This document shows, in pieces, positions 7,438-18,167 of a stretch of DNA of 63,082 nt; positions within the stretch are counted from its first letter, which is position 1, and each line of letters begins with the position of its first letter. Where the stretch lies: NCBI RefSeq assembly GCF_002339505.1, contig NZ_DDJO01000021.1, positions 37,794 through 100,875 on the forward strand. The letters run 5' to 3'. The notes beneath the pieces are model-generated. The model worked only from the letters and a program-made list of their open reading frames with translations. It had not been told where the DNA came from and ran no database searches. This stretch comes from Corynebacterium sp. UBA2622 (GTDB lineage Bacteria; Actinomycetota; Actinomycetes; Mycobacteriales; Mycobacteriaceae). The position numbers were made by a program, and so were the translations under genes.

Positions 7438-8010
7438 CTACTCTCCTTCTGCGCTGTAGACGGCCATGTCCATCCGGGCTATTCCGTACAGGCGCTTCTT
7501 CAGCTTCTGGGTGGTCGGGGTGAAGGCCGCGGGCCAGGCGGTCTCGGGGCTTGCGCGATGGCGCTCGACGACGACCACGGCGCCGTCGACAAGCGAAGGC
7601 TCGAGCGCCGCGATCATGTCCGCAACGGCCTCGTCGGCGAGGTCGTAGGGCGGGTCGGCGAGAACCATGGAGAAGTGGCGGCGCGGTGCGCGGGCGAGGT
7701 AGGTCGAGGCCTTGACCGGCTCGACGCGCACGTTGGGGTGGCCGACGACGCCGGCGTTGAACTCGATGACCTGAACGGCGCGCGGGTCGTTTTCCACGAG
7801 CACGACCTCTGCGGCACCGCGGGAGGCAGCCTCAAGGCCCAGCGCGCCGGAACCGGCGAAGAGGTCGAGCACCGTCTGGTCGACGATGCCGAAGCGCACC
7901 TGGAGCGAGGAGAAGAGCCCCTCGCGGGCGCGGTCGGAGGTCGGGCGCGTGCCCTCCGGCGGCACCTTGATCTTGCGGCCACGGGCCTCACCCGAGATGA
8001 TTCGGTTCAT
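7438..8010 (-). CDS. rsmD: 16S rRNA (guanine966-N2)-methyltransferase
   Basis: This 190-residue SAM-dependent methyltransferase modifies 16S rRNA at G966 (E. coli numbering). Motif I is DLFAGSGALGLEA near residue 49, and the catalytic DPPY is at 119-122. The N-terminal RIISGEARGRKIKVP followed by RPTSDRAREGLFSSL is the RsmD signature. The start was set at the ATG of MNRIISGEARG, since longer reading frames lack family similarity. It lies between recG (10 bases upstream) and coaD. Confidence 0.95.
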   Translation of the reverse strand: MNRIISGEARGRKIKVPPEGTRPTSDRAREGLFSSLQVRFGIVDQTVLDLFAGSGALGLEAASRGAAEVVLVENDPRAVQVIEFNAGVVGHPNVRVEPVKASTYLARAPRRHFSMVLADPPYDLADEAVADMIAALEPSLVDGAVVVVERHRASPETAWPAAFTPTTQKLKKRLYGIARMDMAVYSAEGE

Positions 8011-8020
8011 TCCCACGATG

Positions 8021-10126
<2,106 letters not shown>

Positions 10127-10130
10127 CGCT

Positions 10131-11672
10131 CTACTCCACCCCGATCTCCGCGACGGCATCGAGGCCGTCGGCCGGGTAGGCCAGGACATCCACACCGAGT
10201 TCCTCCGCGAGGGGGCCGGTCTCGAAATCGCCGAACTCCTCGGGCGCGTAGAGGATGGAAACCTGCTCGCCGCCGTGGCGGAGCAGGCGCTCGCAGGCGA
10301 AGACCACGGCCTCCCGCGGATCCTCCGGAGCCCGGGCGGTCTCGCCGTGGGCGACGACCACGATATCCCCGGCGGCCACCGGCCCGCCCTGGGCCAGGCC
10401 CGGCGCGTCGGCGCGTTGGACGGCGGCGGTGCGCATCTCCCCCGCCGCCTCCGACATGGTGAAGGCGACCGTGGACAGAGGCTGGTCGGGGTCGTGCACC
10501 GTCAGGGCCGCGATGCCGGAGACGAAGCGCACGGTCGGCAGGACGGTGACGGTCTGTTCGAAGGCTCGGGCGGCCTTCTCGATGGCCCCGAGTTCACGGC
10601 TGCCGAGCTGGCCGTTGGGCAGGAGGATTACTTCGCGCGCCGGCGAGCGGCGGATCACGGCGAGAACCTCCGAAACGACGTCCTCGCCCGGGGCGACGGT
10701 GGCCGCGCCCGCCTGCGAATACAGCTCGGCGAGCGACCCGGAGGGGGTGACGGCCACGATGAGGCGCCCGGGGTTGTCCGTCACCGGGTCCGCGGGAAGC
10801 ACCTCGAGGCGCAGGTCGCTCACGGCACCGAGGGCGAAGGCCTTCTCGATGAGCGTGCCGGCGGTGACGGAGTGGATGTGCACTTTGCCGCGGGTGTCGT
10901 CGGCGCGGGCGATGACCAGGCTGGTGCCCAGCGGCGCAATGGCCTGCTCCAGCTCGTCGACGGGGCCCTCGAAGAAGAACATCACCTCGAGGTTCGCGGG
11001 CTCGGAGTGGGGCTCCTCAGGTGCCTCGACGGGCGCTGCACCGGGCTCCTCGCCGGTGATCTCCTTGTAAAGCTCCTCCAGGAGGATCACCAGCCCCGTG
11101 CCGCCAGCATCGACGACACCGGCGGCACGCAGGACGTCAAGCTGGGAGGGGGTCTTTGCCAGAGCCATGCGGGCGGCGGCCAGGGCGGCGGCGGAGACGT
11201 CGGAAAGCGAGCCCCCAGAAGCCTCGCGCGCGGCGAGGGCGGCGGCGCGCAGGACGGTGACCACGGTGCCCTCCACGGGCTCGGAAATCGCGCGGTCGAC
11301 GAACTTCACGGCCGAGTTGAGCGCCTCCGCGACGACGGCGCCGTCCACGGGCGCGCGGCCCACGCTCTGGGCAACCGCGCGGATGACCTGCGAGAGCACG
11401 ACGCCGGAGTTTCCGCGGGCCCCGCGCATACTGCCTACGGCGAGGGCCTCGGCGACGTCGACCATGCTGGCGGTCTCACCGAGCTTCTCGGCCTCGCGCA
11501 CCGCCGCCTGCATCGTGTGGGCCATGTTCGAGCCGGTGTCGGCGTCGCGGACGGGGAACACGTTGAGGTCGTTGATTTCCACCCGCCTGCGCTCGAGCTC
11601 CGCGGCGGATCGGCGCGCCCAGGACATCAGTCTCGTGCCGTCGAATACCGCGGACTCAGCTGCAGTGACCAT
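10131..11672 (-). CDS. DAK1/DegV-like (FakA-type) kinase-domain protein
   Basis: This 513-residue protein has an N-terminal DhaL-like kinase domain with metal-binding aspartates in DADTGSNM (D43, D45, N49), plus GARGNSGVVLSQ and DAGGTGLVILL. A middle domain and a C-terminal DegV-like/DAK phosphatase region (EVILLPNGQLGSRELG) follow. In Firmicutes, FakA with FakB phosphorylates fatty acids; the actinobacterial partner next to recG is of unproven function. No fakB/degV gene is visible in this window. It sits directly upstream of recG, a widely conserved pair. Confidence 0.85.
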   Translation of the reverse strand: MVTAAESAVFDGTRLMSWARRSAAELERRRVEINDLNVFPVRDADTGSNMAHTMQAAVREAEKLGETASMVDVAEALAVGSMRGARGNSGVVLSQVIRAVAQSVGRAPVDGAVVAEALNSAVKFVDRAISEPVEGTVVTVLRAAALAAREASGGSLSDVSAAALAAARMALAKTPSQLDVLRAAGVVDAGGTGLVILLEELYKEITGEEPGAAPVEAPEEPHSEPANLEVMFFFEGPVDELEQAIAPLGTSLVIARADDTRGKVHIHSVTAGTLIEKAFALGAVSDLRLEVLPADPVTDNPGRLIVAVTPSGSLAELYSQAGAATVAPGEDVVSEVLAVIRRSPAREVILLPNGQLGSRELGAIEKAARAFEQTVTVLPTVRFVSGIAALTVHDPDQPLSTVAFTMSEAAGEMRTAAVQRADAPGLAQGGPVAAGDIVVVAHGETARAPEDPREAVVFACERLLRHGGEQVSILYAPEEFGDFETGPLAEELGVDVLAYPADGLDAVAEIGVE

Positions 11673-11683
11673 GGTTGGAGAGT

Positions 11684-12328
11684 CTACAACGACCAATCGA
11701 CGGGTTCGGCCCCCTGGTCCTGCAAGGCGCGGTTCGCCCGCGAGAACGGACGGGAGCCGAAGAACCCCCGGTGGGCGGACAGCGGGGAGGGGTGCGGGGA
11801 CTCGATGCGCGGGGTGTCGCCGAGGAAGCGGGCTGCGGACTGGGCGTCGCGGCCCCAGAGGATGGCCACGAGGGGCTGCTCGCGGGCGGCGAGGGCGCGG
11901 ATGGCCTGCTCGGTCACGGCCTCCCACCCCTTGCCGCGGTGCGAGGCGGGCTTGCCGGGTCTGACGGTGAGCACCCTGTTGAGCAGAAGGATCCCCTGCC
12001 GGGACCAGGAACTCAGGTCCCCGTCGGCGCGCGGGGGCACGCCGAGATCCGCGTTGAGCTCCTCGTAGATGTTCACCAGCGAGCGCGGGGCCGCCACCCC
12101 GGGCTGGGTGGAAAAGGCGAGCCCCATGGGGTGGCCCGGGGTGGGGTACGGATCCTGGCCCAGGATGAGCACGCGGACGCCGTCGAAGGGGTCCGCGAAG
12201 GCGCGGAGGATGTCGTTGCCCCGCGGCAGGTAGTGCCCCTCCGCGCGGAGGAAGTCCCCCATCGCGTGGATCTGCGCCTCGACGGGAGCGAGCGGTTCCT
12301 TCCACGACTCATGCACGGGCAGGTCCAT
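11684..12328 (-). CDS. ung: uracil-DNA glycosylase
   Basis: This 214-residue family 1 UDG removes uracil from DNA, starting base-excision repair. The water-activating aspartate D59 lies in LGQDPYPTPGHPMGL, and the DNA-intercalating/His motif is HPSPLSAHRGFFGSRPFS (His179). The ATG at 12328 overlaps the thiL stop (TGATG) and has GGGAGAG about eight bases upstream, which favours it over the ATG 15 bases earlier. The thiL-ung order is common in actinobacteria. Confidence 0.96.
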   Translation of the reverse strand: MDLPVHESWKEPLAPVEAQIHAMGDFLRAEGHYLPRGNDILRAFADPFDGVRVLILGQDPYPTPGHPMGLAFSTQPGVAAPRSLVNIYEELNADLGVPPRADGDLSSWSRQGILLLNRVLTVRPGKPASHRGKGWEAVTEQAIRALAAREQPLVAILWGRDAQSAARFLGDTPRIESPHPSPLSAHRGFFGSRPFSRANRALQDQGAEPVDWSL

Positions 12329-13290
12329 CAGAAGCTCTCCCATCCGGTCCGGTAGGCGGGCGCTTCCCCACCCACGGTGACACCGGCGCCCCTGCGGACG
12401 GCGCCGATGGTGCGGAAGCCCGCGGGGGCCTCCCCCTCGATCGTGCCCAGCAGGGCGTGGTCCTCCCCGCCTGTTAACACCCATTTCCACGGGTCCTCGC
12501 CGAGCAGCTCCCCCGCGGCGGTGAGCAGCGTGTCGGGCGCGATCGCCCCCGGGTCGAGGTCGATGGCCACGGAGGAGCGGTCGGCGAGCAGGCCGCTGTC
12601 GCGCACCAGGCCGTCGGAGTTGTCGGTCATCGCCGTCGCACCCGCCGCGCGGGCCACCACGCCGCGGCCCGGCGTGAGGTGCGGCGCCTGGTGGGCTTCC
12701 ACCAGCGGCTCAAGCTCCCCGGGCACGTCGACCCCCGCGCGCAGCAGGGCGAGCCCGGCGGCCGAATACCCGATGCGCCCGTGGGCGACCACCCTCTGGC
12801 CCGGCCGGGCGCGGCCGAGCGTCAGCGGCTCCAGGCTGCCGCCGAGGGAGCCGATGGCGGATATCGAGATGACCAGGCTGGCTCCCCCCGTCACGTCGCC
12901 GCCGACGAGTTCGGTCGAGTACTCCTCCACCTTCGAGTGGATCCCCTCGGCGAGCTGCGCAACCACCGCGAGCGGCAGCGAATCGGGCGCGGAGATGGCC
13001 AGCAGCGCGGCTGCGGGGCGCGCCCCCATCGCCTCGATGTCCGCGAAGTTCTGCACCACGGCCTTACGCCCCACCTGGTGGGGGGTTGTGTACTCCGGCA
13101 GGAAATGCCGCCCCTCGACGAGCATGTCCGTGGTGGCCACCACCCGCGAGTTCGGCGCCGGCGGGGTGAGCACAGCGGCGTCATCGCCGTTGATCGTCGA
13201 GGGAGCGGCCTCCATGATCGCGCGGATCACCTGCTGCTCGCCGACCTCGCCCAGCGTGGGCCCGCCGGTGGGGAAACCAGTGCTAATCAC
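12328..13290 (-). CDS. thiL: thiamine-monophosphate kinase
   Basis: This 320-residue enzyme of the PurM/AIR synthase-like fold makes thiamine diphosphate from thiamine phosphate and ATP. The N-terminal GEVGEQQVIRAI and metal/ATP-binding NGDDAAVL are followed by TTDMLVEGRHF, then VGGDVTGGASLVISI and TDNSDGLVRD. The GTG at 13290 was chosen as start: it gives the expected family length and follows AAAGGG. It is the first gene of the minus-strand run toward coaD and diverges from the DUF3515 gene, with 34 bases between their starts. Confidence 0.93.
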   Translation of the reverse strand: MISTGFPTGGPTLGEVGEQQVIRAIMEAAPSTINGDDAAVLTPPAPNSRVVATTDMLVEGRHFLPEYTTPHQVGRKAVVQNFADIEAMGARPAAALLAISAPDSLPLAVVAQLAEGIHSKVEEYSTELVGGDVTGGASLVISISAIGSLGGSLEPLTLGRARPGQRVVAHGRIGYSAAGLALLRAGVDVPGELEPLVEAHQAPHLTPGRGVVARAAGATAMTDNSDGLVRDSGLLADRSSVAIDLDPGAIAPDTLLTAAGELLGEDPWKWVLTGGEDHALLGTIEGEAPAGFRTIGAVRRGAGVTVGGEAPAYRTGWESF

Positions 13291-13310
13291 GGGGAATAGG
13301 GCCCTTTCAG

Positions 13311-13316
13311 TAGACT
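13311..13316 (+). promoter_or_regulatory. TANANT-type -10 box, leaderless start for DUF3515 gene
   Basis: TAGACT ends 8 bases before the ATG at 13325. This spacing puts transcription start at or within a base or two of the start codon. There is no ribosome-binding site between, consistent with a leaderless mRNA. Confidence 0.6.
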
Positions 13317-13324
13317 GTGGGGTC

Positions 13325-14338
13325 ATGCGCGACATGGACGAGGACTCCCGCACACCCCACGCGGGCCGGGCGGACGAAGACTGGGTCACCGAGGCCGCCG
13401 AGCTCGCGGAGGAGGAGGAGAACGAATCCCAACTTAGCCGGAAACTGATCTACGCCCTCCTCGGGCTCGCCCTCGTGCTTGTCGCGGGTGTCCTCGTCGG
13501 CGTGAAAATCTTCTACGACCGGGTCGCACTCCAGCCCGTCGCCATGGCGGACGTCGCCTCCCCCGAGGCGGGCTCGCAGGAGTGCACGCAGCTTATCGAC
13601 GCCCTCCCCGCCACCCTCCTCGGCCACCGCCGCGCCGAGCTGGCGGAACCGGCGCCCCAGGGGGCGGCGGCGTGGCAGTCGTCCTCCACCCAGCGCGTCA
13701 CCCTGCGCTGCGGGGTGGATGCGCCGCTGCAGTACAACGAGTACACCCCGACGGAGGAGGCGGCCGGCGCACGCTGGATGCGCGTCGACGACGCGACCCC
13801 CGGCTCGTCGATGACCACCTGGTACACCGTCGACCGCTCGCCGGTGGTCGCCGTGACCTCCGACGAGGCCGCCCTGAACGGCAGGAGCCCGCTGGACAAG
13901 CTGGACCTCTCCTCGCTACACCACCAGGACGTGGCGCCCGCGCCCGCCCCGCTGAGCGCCCTCTCCGCGGGCCCGGCGGAGCACTGCGACGCCCTTCTGG
14001 CCGATCTTCCCGACTCCCCCGCCGAAGGTTTCACGCGCCTCGGGGCGGACAGGGTGCGCACGCCGGGCACCGCAGTGTGGGTGGCGCGGGGCAGGGAGCC
14101 GATCGTCGTTCGCTGCGGGGTGGCCGACCCGGAGAACTACCGGCCGGGTGTGGAGCTCTACCAGGTCAACGACGTGACGTGGTTCGAGGACACGACCCTG
14201 GCCAACGGGACCACCTCGGCGACCTGGTTTGCGCTGGGGCGCACCGCGAATGTCGCGGCGAACCTGCCGCAGTCGGAGGGCAACGCGGCGGTGACGGCGC
14301 TGTCGGAGGCTATCGCCCGGAACGTGCCAGAGCGGTAG
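13325..14338 (+). CDS. membrane protein with two DUF3515-like modules
   Basis: This 337-residue protein has an acidic cytoplasmic N-terminus (1-39), one membrane helix (about 41-63) and a large extracytoplasmic part. That part holds two copies of a related module. Module 1 (about 87-183) has C87 and C129 with VTLRCGVD and TTWYTVDRSPVVAV. Module 2 (about 221-315) has C221 and C264 with IVVRCGVA and ATWFALGRTANVAA. Paired cysteines suggest one disulfide per module. DUF3515 is an actinobacterial family of unknown function, next to thiL in corynebacteria. The 3' end overlaps the convergent ddl gene by 29 bases. Confidence 0.8.
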   Translation: MRDMDEDSRTPHAGRADEDWVTEAAELAEEEENESQLSRKLIYALLGLALVLVAGVLVGVKIFYDRVALQPVAMADVASPEAGSQECTQLIDALPATLLGHRRAELAEPAPQGAAAWQSSSTQRVTLRCGVDAPLQYNEYTPTEEAAGARWMRVDDATPGSSMTTWYTVDRSPVVAVTSDEAALNGRSPLDKLDLSSLHHQDVAPAPAPLSALSAGPAEHCDALLADLPDSPAEGFTRLGADRVRTPGTAVWVARGREPIVVRCGVADPENYRPGVELYQVNDVTWFEDTTLANGTTSATWFALGRTANVAANLPQSEGNAAVTALSEAIARNVPER

Positions 14339-15365
14339 AGACGAGGGTGTCGAGGAGCTGGCCGTAGGAAAGGCCCGAGGCCAGCCAGACCTGGGGGTAC
14401 ATCGAAATCGGGGTGAAGCCCGGCATCGTGTTGATCTCGTTGAGCACCGGGCCGTTGTTGGTGACGAAGAAATCCACGCGTGCGAGACCCGTGCACGACA
14501 CCGCGCGGAACGCGCGCTCCGCGAGCTCGCGCAGCTCCCCGGTCAGGGCCGCATCGTAGGGCGCGGGGATCGTCGCGGTGACGGCATCGTCGAGGTACTT
14601 CGTCTCGAAGCCGTAGAAGCCCTCCCCGCCGTCCTCGGTGCCGTTGAGTTTCGCGGGCACGGAGGCGACGACGCGCCCGTCGGGGTGCTCGAGCACCCCG
14701 ACCTCGACCTCGTCGCCGATGAGCTCCGCCTCGACGATGACCTTGCCGTCCGACTCGCGCGCCAGGCGGATCGCCTCGTCCAGGTCGGCCCAGTCCTCCA
14801 CCTTCGAGACGCCAATGGACGACCCGCCGCTGGCGGGTTTGACGAAGACGGGCAGGCCAAGGCGCCCGCGGTCGGCGTCGTCAAGCGTTTCACCCGGGCC
14901 GAGGACGACCTCGTCGGTGATGGCGACGCCCGCGAGCTGCACGAGCTTCTTGGTGTATTCCTTGTCCATTCCGCAGGCGGAGGCGAGCACGCCCGGGCCG
15001 ACGTAGGGGATGCCGGAGAGCTCGAACATGCCCTGGATGGTGCCGTCCTCACCGTACTTGCCGTGCAGGGCGGGGAAGATGACATCGACGGAGGCGAGGG
15101 ACTCGCCGCTCAGCGCGTCGACGAACTCGCCGCGGCGCGCCGGGTTCAGGGAGAGCGCGATCTCGCGCCCACCGGTGACCTCCGGCAGCGTCTGCCCCGC
15201 AACCGGGTCGAGCTCGCCGACGACCCACGCACCTTCACGGGTGATACCCACGGGGAAGACCTCATAGCGCTCCGGGTCGAGCTCCGCCATGATCGAGCCC
15301 GCGGAAATGCACGAGATGGAGTGTTCTGTGGACTGGCCACCGTAGATAACAGCTATGCGAATCAC
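14310..15365 (-). CDS. ddl: D-alanine--D-alanine ligase
   Basis: This 351-residue ATP-grasp enzyme forms the D-Ala-D-Ala dipeptide for peptidoglycan. IRIAVIYGGQSTEHSISCISA holds the N-terminal Glu and Ser of the active site. SGIPYVGPGVLASACGMDKEYTKKL, FVKPASGGSSIGVSKV and, near the C-terminus, ARVDFFVTNNGPVLNEINTMPGFT follow. The GTG at 15365 was chosen because it begins exactly at the conserved strand (V-IRIAVIYGG). It lies 20 bases downstream of gpsA on the same strand. Its last 29 bases overlap the convergent DUF3515 gene. Confidence 0.95.
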   Translation of the reverse strand: MIRIAVIYGGQSTEHSISCISAGSIMAELDPERYEVFPVGITREGAWVVGELDPVAGQTLPEVTGGREIALSLNPARRGEFVDALSGESLASVDVIFPALHGKYGEDGTIQGMFELSGIPYVGPGVLASACGMDKEYTKKLVQLAGVAITDEVVLGPGETLDDADRGRLGLPVFVKPASGGSSIGVSKVEDWADLDEAIRLARESDGKVIVEAELIGDEVEVGVLEHPDGRVVASVPAKLNGTEDGGEGFYGFETKYLDDAVTATIPAPYDAALTGELRELAERAFRAVSCTGLARVDFFVTNNGPVLNEINTMPGFTPISMYPQVWLASGLSYGQLLDTLVSTALARSGR

Positions 15366-15385
15366 GCCGGTTATCCTACAGCCGC

Positions 15386-16384
15386 CTACTCCGATTTCTT
15401 CGAGCGCCCCATGAGAGCCCGCACGCTCTCGGAGACCGACTGGCCCCGGTGGCAGACAGAGTAGACGGAGTGCGTAATCGGCATGTCCACGCCGTGCTCG
15501 CGGGCCAGCTCGTGGATGCTCCGCGAGGAGGTCACGCCCTCGGCTACCTGTCCCTTCGTCGCCTCTTTCGCCTCCTCCACGCTGGCCCCGCCGCCCAGGG
15601 CCGCGCCGAACGTGCGGTTGCGTGACAGAGGCGAGGAGCACGTGGCCACCAGGTCGCCCATACCGGCCAGGCCGGAAAAGGTGCGCGGGTCCGCCCCCAG
15701 CTCGATGCCCAGGCGGGTGATCTCCGCCAGGCCACGGGTGATCAGGGTGGCCAGGGTGTTCTCCCCCAACCCCTGGCCCGCGGCCATGCCACACGCCAGC
15801 GCGATGACGTTCTTGCAGGCGCCGCCGATCTCGCACCCGATGACGTCGGTGTTGGTGTACGGGCGCAGGTACCCGGTTGCGCACGCCGCCTGGACGAGCT
15901 TGGCACGGTTCAGGTTGGTGCAGGCGATGACCGTGGCGGCGGGCTGCTCCAGGGCGACCTCGCGGGCGAGGTTCGGCCCCGACAGAACCGCGATGCGCTC
16001 CTCGTTCGCCCCCGTGACCTCGGCGATGATCTCGCTCATGCGCATGTAGGTGCCGGACTCGATGCCCTTGGAGATGGACAGCAGCGTCGCGTCGCCGGAC
16101 AGGTGTGGAGTCCAGGTGGTCAGGTTGTCGCGCATCGTCTGGCTGGGCACGGCGAAGACGACGATGTCCGCGCCATCGAGCGCGAGGGTGTCATCGTGGG
16201 TGGCTGTTATGGATTCCGGCAACCGGATGCCGGGCAGGTAGCCGGAGTTCTCGCGGGTCTCCGAGATTGTTTGGGCCAGCTCCGCGCGCCGGGCCCAGAG
16301 CGTGACGGTGTTGCCGGCATCGGCGAACACCTTCGCGAGGGTGGTGCCCCACGAACCGGCACCCATGACCGCAACGTTGACCAT
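15386..16384 (-). CDS. gpsA: glycerol-3-phosphate dehydrogenase [NAD(P)+]
   Basis: This 332-residue cytoplasmic enzyme reduces dihydroxyacetone phosphate to sn-glycerol-3-phosphate for phospholipid synthesis. The N-terminal Rossmann motif is VAVMGAGSWGTTLAKVFADAG. SKGIE, LSGPNLAREVA and CKNVIALACGMAAGQGLGENT contain the family's substrate and catalytic residues (conserved Lys in ACKNV). The start ATG follows GAGGAG at a good distance. It leads a gpsA-ddl pair, divergent from the mutT gene. Confidence 0.96.
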   Translation of the reverse strand: MVNVAVMGAGSWGTTLAKVFADAGNTVTLWARRAELAQTISETRENSGYLPGIRLPESITATHDDTLALDGADIVVFAVPSQTMRDNLTTWTPHLSGDATLLSISKGIESGTYMRMSEIIAEVTGANEERIAVLSGPNLAREVALEQPAATVIACTNLNRAKLVQAACATGYLRPYTNTDVIGCEIGGACKNVIALACGMAAGQGLGENTLATLITRGLAEITRLGIELGADPRTFSGLAGMGDLVATCSSPLSRNRTFGAALGGGASVEEAKEATKGQVAEGVTSSRSIHELAREHGVDMPITHSVYSVCHRGQSVSESVRALMGRSKKSE

Positions 16385-16471
16385 CTGTCGGCTCCTCGAC
16401 TCTCGGCGGCTCAGAACCCGTCCAGCTTAGAACAGTTCGCACGCCAGCTTGAAGTGAGCCACAATGATTTC

Positions 16472-17524
16472 ATGGCCAAGGACACCCCGATGAAAGACGT
16501 CAAGGGCGCGGCGAAGAAGTCGGCGCCGCACGAGCAGGACAAGGACGCGCACGGCGAGATGTTCCTCACGGGGCGTCACCAGGAAATTCCGCGCCGCCCC
16601 GACAAGGAGTTCACCAGGACCACCCTCGCCGCGGGCGCCGTCCTCTGGCGCGGGGAGACGGGGGACGGGGGAAGCGTCGACGGCATTGAGGTTGCCTGCA
16701 TCCACCGCCCGCATTACGACGACTGGTCCCTGGCGAAGGGGAAGGTGGACCCGGGCGAGTCACTCGTCGCCACCGCCGTGCGCGAGATCGCCGAGGAGAC
16801 CGGTTACCGCGTCCGGTTGGGCAAGCTGCTGGGCAAGACCGTGTACCCGGTGAAGAACACCACCAAGGTCGTCTACTACTGGACGGGCGAGGTCACCGGC
16901 GGGGAGTTCGTCCCCAACGACGAGGTCGACGAGATCCGCTGGCTGCCCTTCGACGAGGCGAAGAAGCTGGTGAGCTACGACCTGGACCGCCAGGTGCTGG
17001 AGAAGGCGGAGAAGCGCTTCCGCCTCCCGGCGGACGCGCGCATCCTCTACGTGCGCCACGCCCGCGCCCACGAACGCAAGAAGTGGTCCGGCGACGACAA
17101 CCTGCGCCCGCTGGACAAAAAGGGTCGCCGCCAGTCCGAGATGCTCGTGCCCATGCTCGCCCCCTTCGAGCCGCAGCGCATCTTCTCGGCCCAGCCCGAC
17201 CGCTGCCAGACCACCGTGGCCCCGCTCGCCGATGAGCTCGGGCTCGACGTCCACGTCGACGTGCGGTTCGGGGACGCCGGGTGGGAGCAGAGCCAGGTGG
17301 AGGCGCAGAAGGCCTTCATGTCCGTCGTGGAACAGGGCGGCACGAGCGTGATCTGCGGCCAGGGCACCATCATGCCGCCGATGATCGCGTGGCTTTCCGC
17401 GCAGGGGCGCCTGCCCATCGACGGCGAGATCGCCGTGAAGAAGGGCGGGGTGTGGGTGCTTTCCTTCCACGAAGGCGAGCTCACCGGCGCGGACTACATG
17501 CCGTCGGCGCTGCCCGTGCACTAG
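16472..17524 (+). CDS. NUDIX hydrolase fused to histidine phosphatase domain (MutT1-like)
   Basis: This 350-residue two-domain protein has a NUDIX domain whose box GKVDPGESLVATAVREIAEETGY fits GX5EX7REUXEEXGU exactly. A histidine-phosphatase domain (RILYVRHARAHERKKW, QTTVAPLADELG) follows from about residue 195. Mycobacterial MutT1 with this layout hydrolyses 8-oxo-GTP/8-oxo-dGTP and diadenosine polyphosphates. The first 50 residues are Lys/Asp-rich, and a downstream start at MFLTGRHQ is possible. CACAAT eight bases before the ATG may be a -10 for a leaderless start. It sits between gpsA and the leuCD operon. Confidence 0.88.
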   Translation: MAKDTPMKDVKGAAKKSAPHEQDKDAHGEMFLTGRHQEIPRRPDKEFTRTTLAAGAVLWRGETGDGGSVDGIEVACIHRPHYDDWSLAKGKVDPGESLVATAVREIAEETGYRVRLGKLLGKTVYPVKNTTKVVYYWTGEVTGGEFVPNDEVDEIRWLPFDEAKKLVSYDLDRQVLEKAEKRFRLPADARILYVRHARAHERKKWSGDDNLRPLDKKGRRQSEMLVPMLAPFEPQRIFSAQPDRCQTTVAPLADELGLDVHVDVRFGDAGWEQSQVEAQKAFMSVVEQGGTSVICGQGTIMPPMIAWLSAQGRLPIDGEIAVKKGGVWVLSFHEGELTGADYMPSALPVH

Positions 17525-17558
17525 GGGGCGGGGTGCCGGGAGCGCGGGCGGGGCGTCG

Positions 17559-18152
17559 CTAAGCGGGGATGCTCGGCTTGAACGGCGGGCGCCGGGCCTC
17601 GAAGTCGCGGATGGCACCCTCGTCGCGCAGCGTCAGGCCGATGTCGTCGAGGCCCTCCATGAGCCTCCACCGGGTGTAGCCGTCGATGTCGAAGGTGTAG
17701 GTGTTCTCCCCCACCGTGACCGTGCAGTCCTCGAGGGAGACCGTGACACTCTCGCCCGGGCGGGCTTCGAGCTGCTTCCAGATCAGCTCGATGTCCGATT
17801 CGGCCATCACCCCGGCGAGCAGGCCCGCCTTGCCCGCGTTGCCGCGGAAGATGTCCGCGAAGCGGGGGCTGAACACGGCCCGGAAGCCGTAGTCGTTGAG
17901 CGCCCACACCGCGTGCTCGCGGGAGGAACCCGTGCCGAAGTCCGGGCCGGCGAAGAGCACGGAACCGTCGCGGTAGGCATCCTGGTTGAGGACGAAGTCG
18001 GCCTCGTTCTCGCGCCAGTTGGAAAACAACCCGTCCTCGAAACCGGTGCGCGAGACGCGTTTGAGGTAGCGCGCGGGGATGATCTGGTCAGTGTCCACGT
18101 TGGAGCGGGTCAGCGGCACACCGACACCGGTGTGGGTGGTGAACTTTTCCAT
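17559..18152 (-). CDS. leuD: 3-isopropylmalate dehydratase small subunit
   Basis: This 197-residue swivel subunit works with LeuC to isomerise 2-isopropylmalate to 3-isopropylmalate in leucine synthesis. The conserved LTRSNVDTDQIIPARYLK, VLFAGPDFGTGSSREHAVWAL and FRAVFSPRFADIFRGNAGKAGLL segments bind substrate. It follows leuC on the same strand with a 15-base gap, so the two are co-transcribed. Length is normal for the family. Confidence 0.97.
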   Translation of the reverse strand: MEKFTTHTGVGVPLTRSNVDTDQIIPARYLKRVSRTGFEDGLFSNWRENEADFVLNQDAYRDGSVLFAGPDFGTGSSREHAVWALNDYGFRAVFSPRFADIFRGNAGKAGLLAGVMAESDIELIWKQLEARPGESVTVSLEDCTVTVGENTYTFDIDGYTRWRLMEGLDDIGLTLRDEGAIRDFEARRPPFKPSIPA

Positions 18153-18167
18153 TTGATCGGTCTCCTT

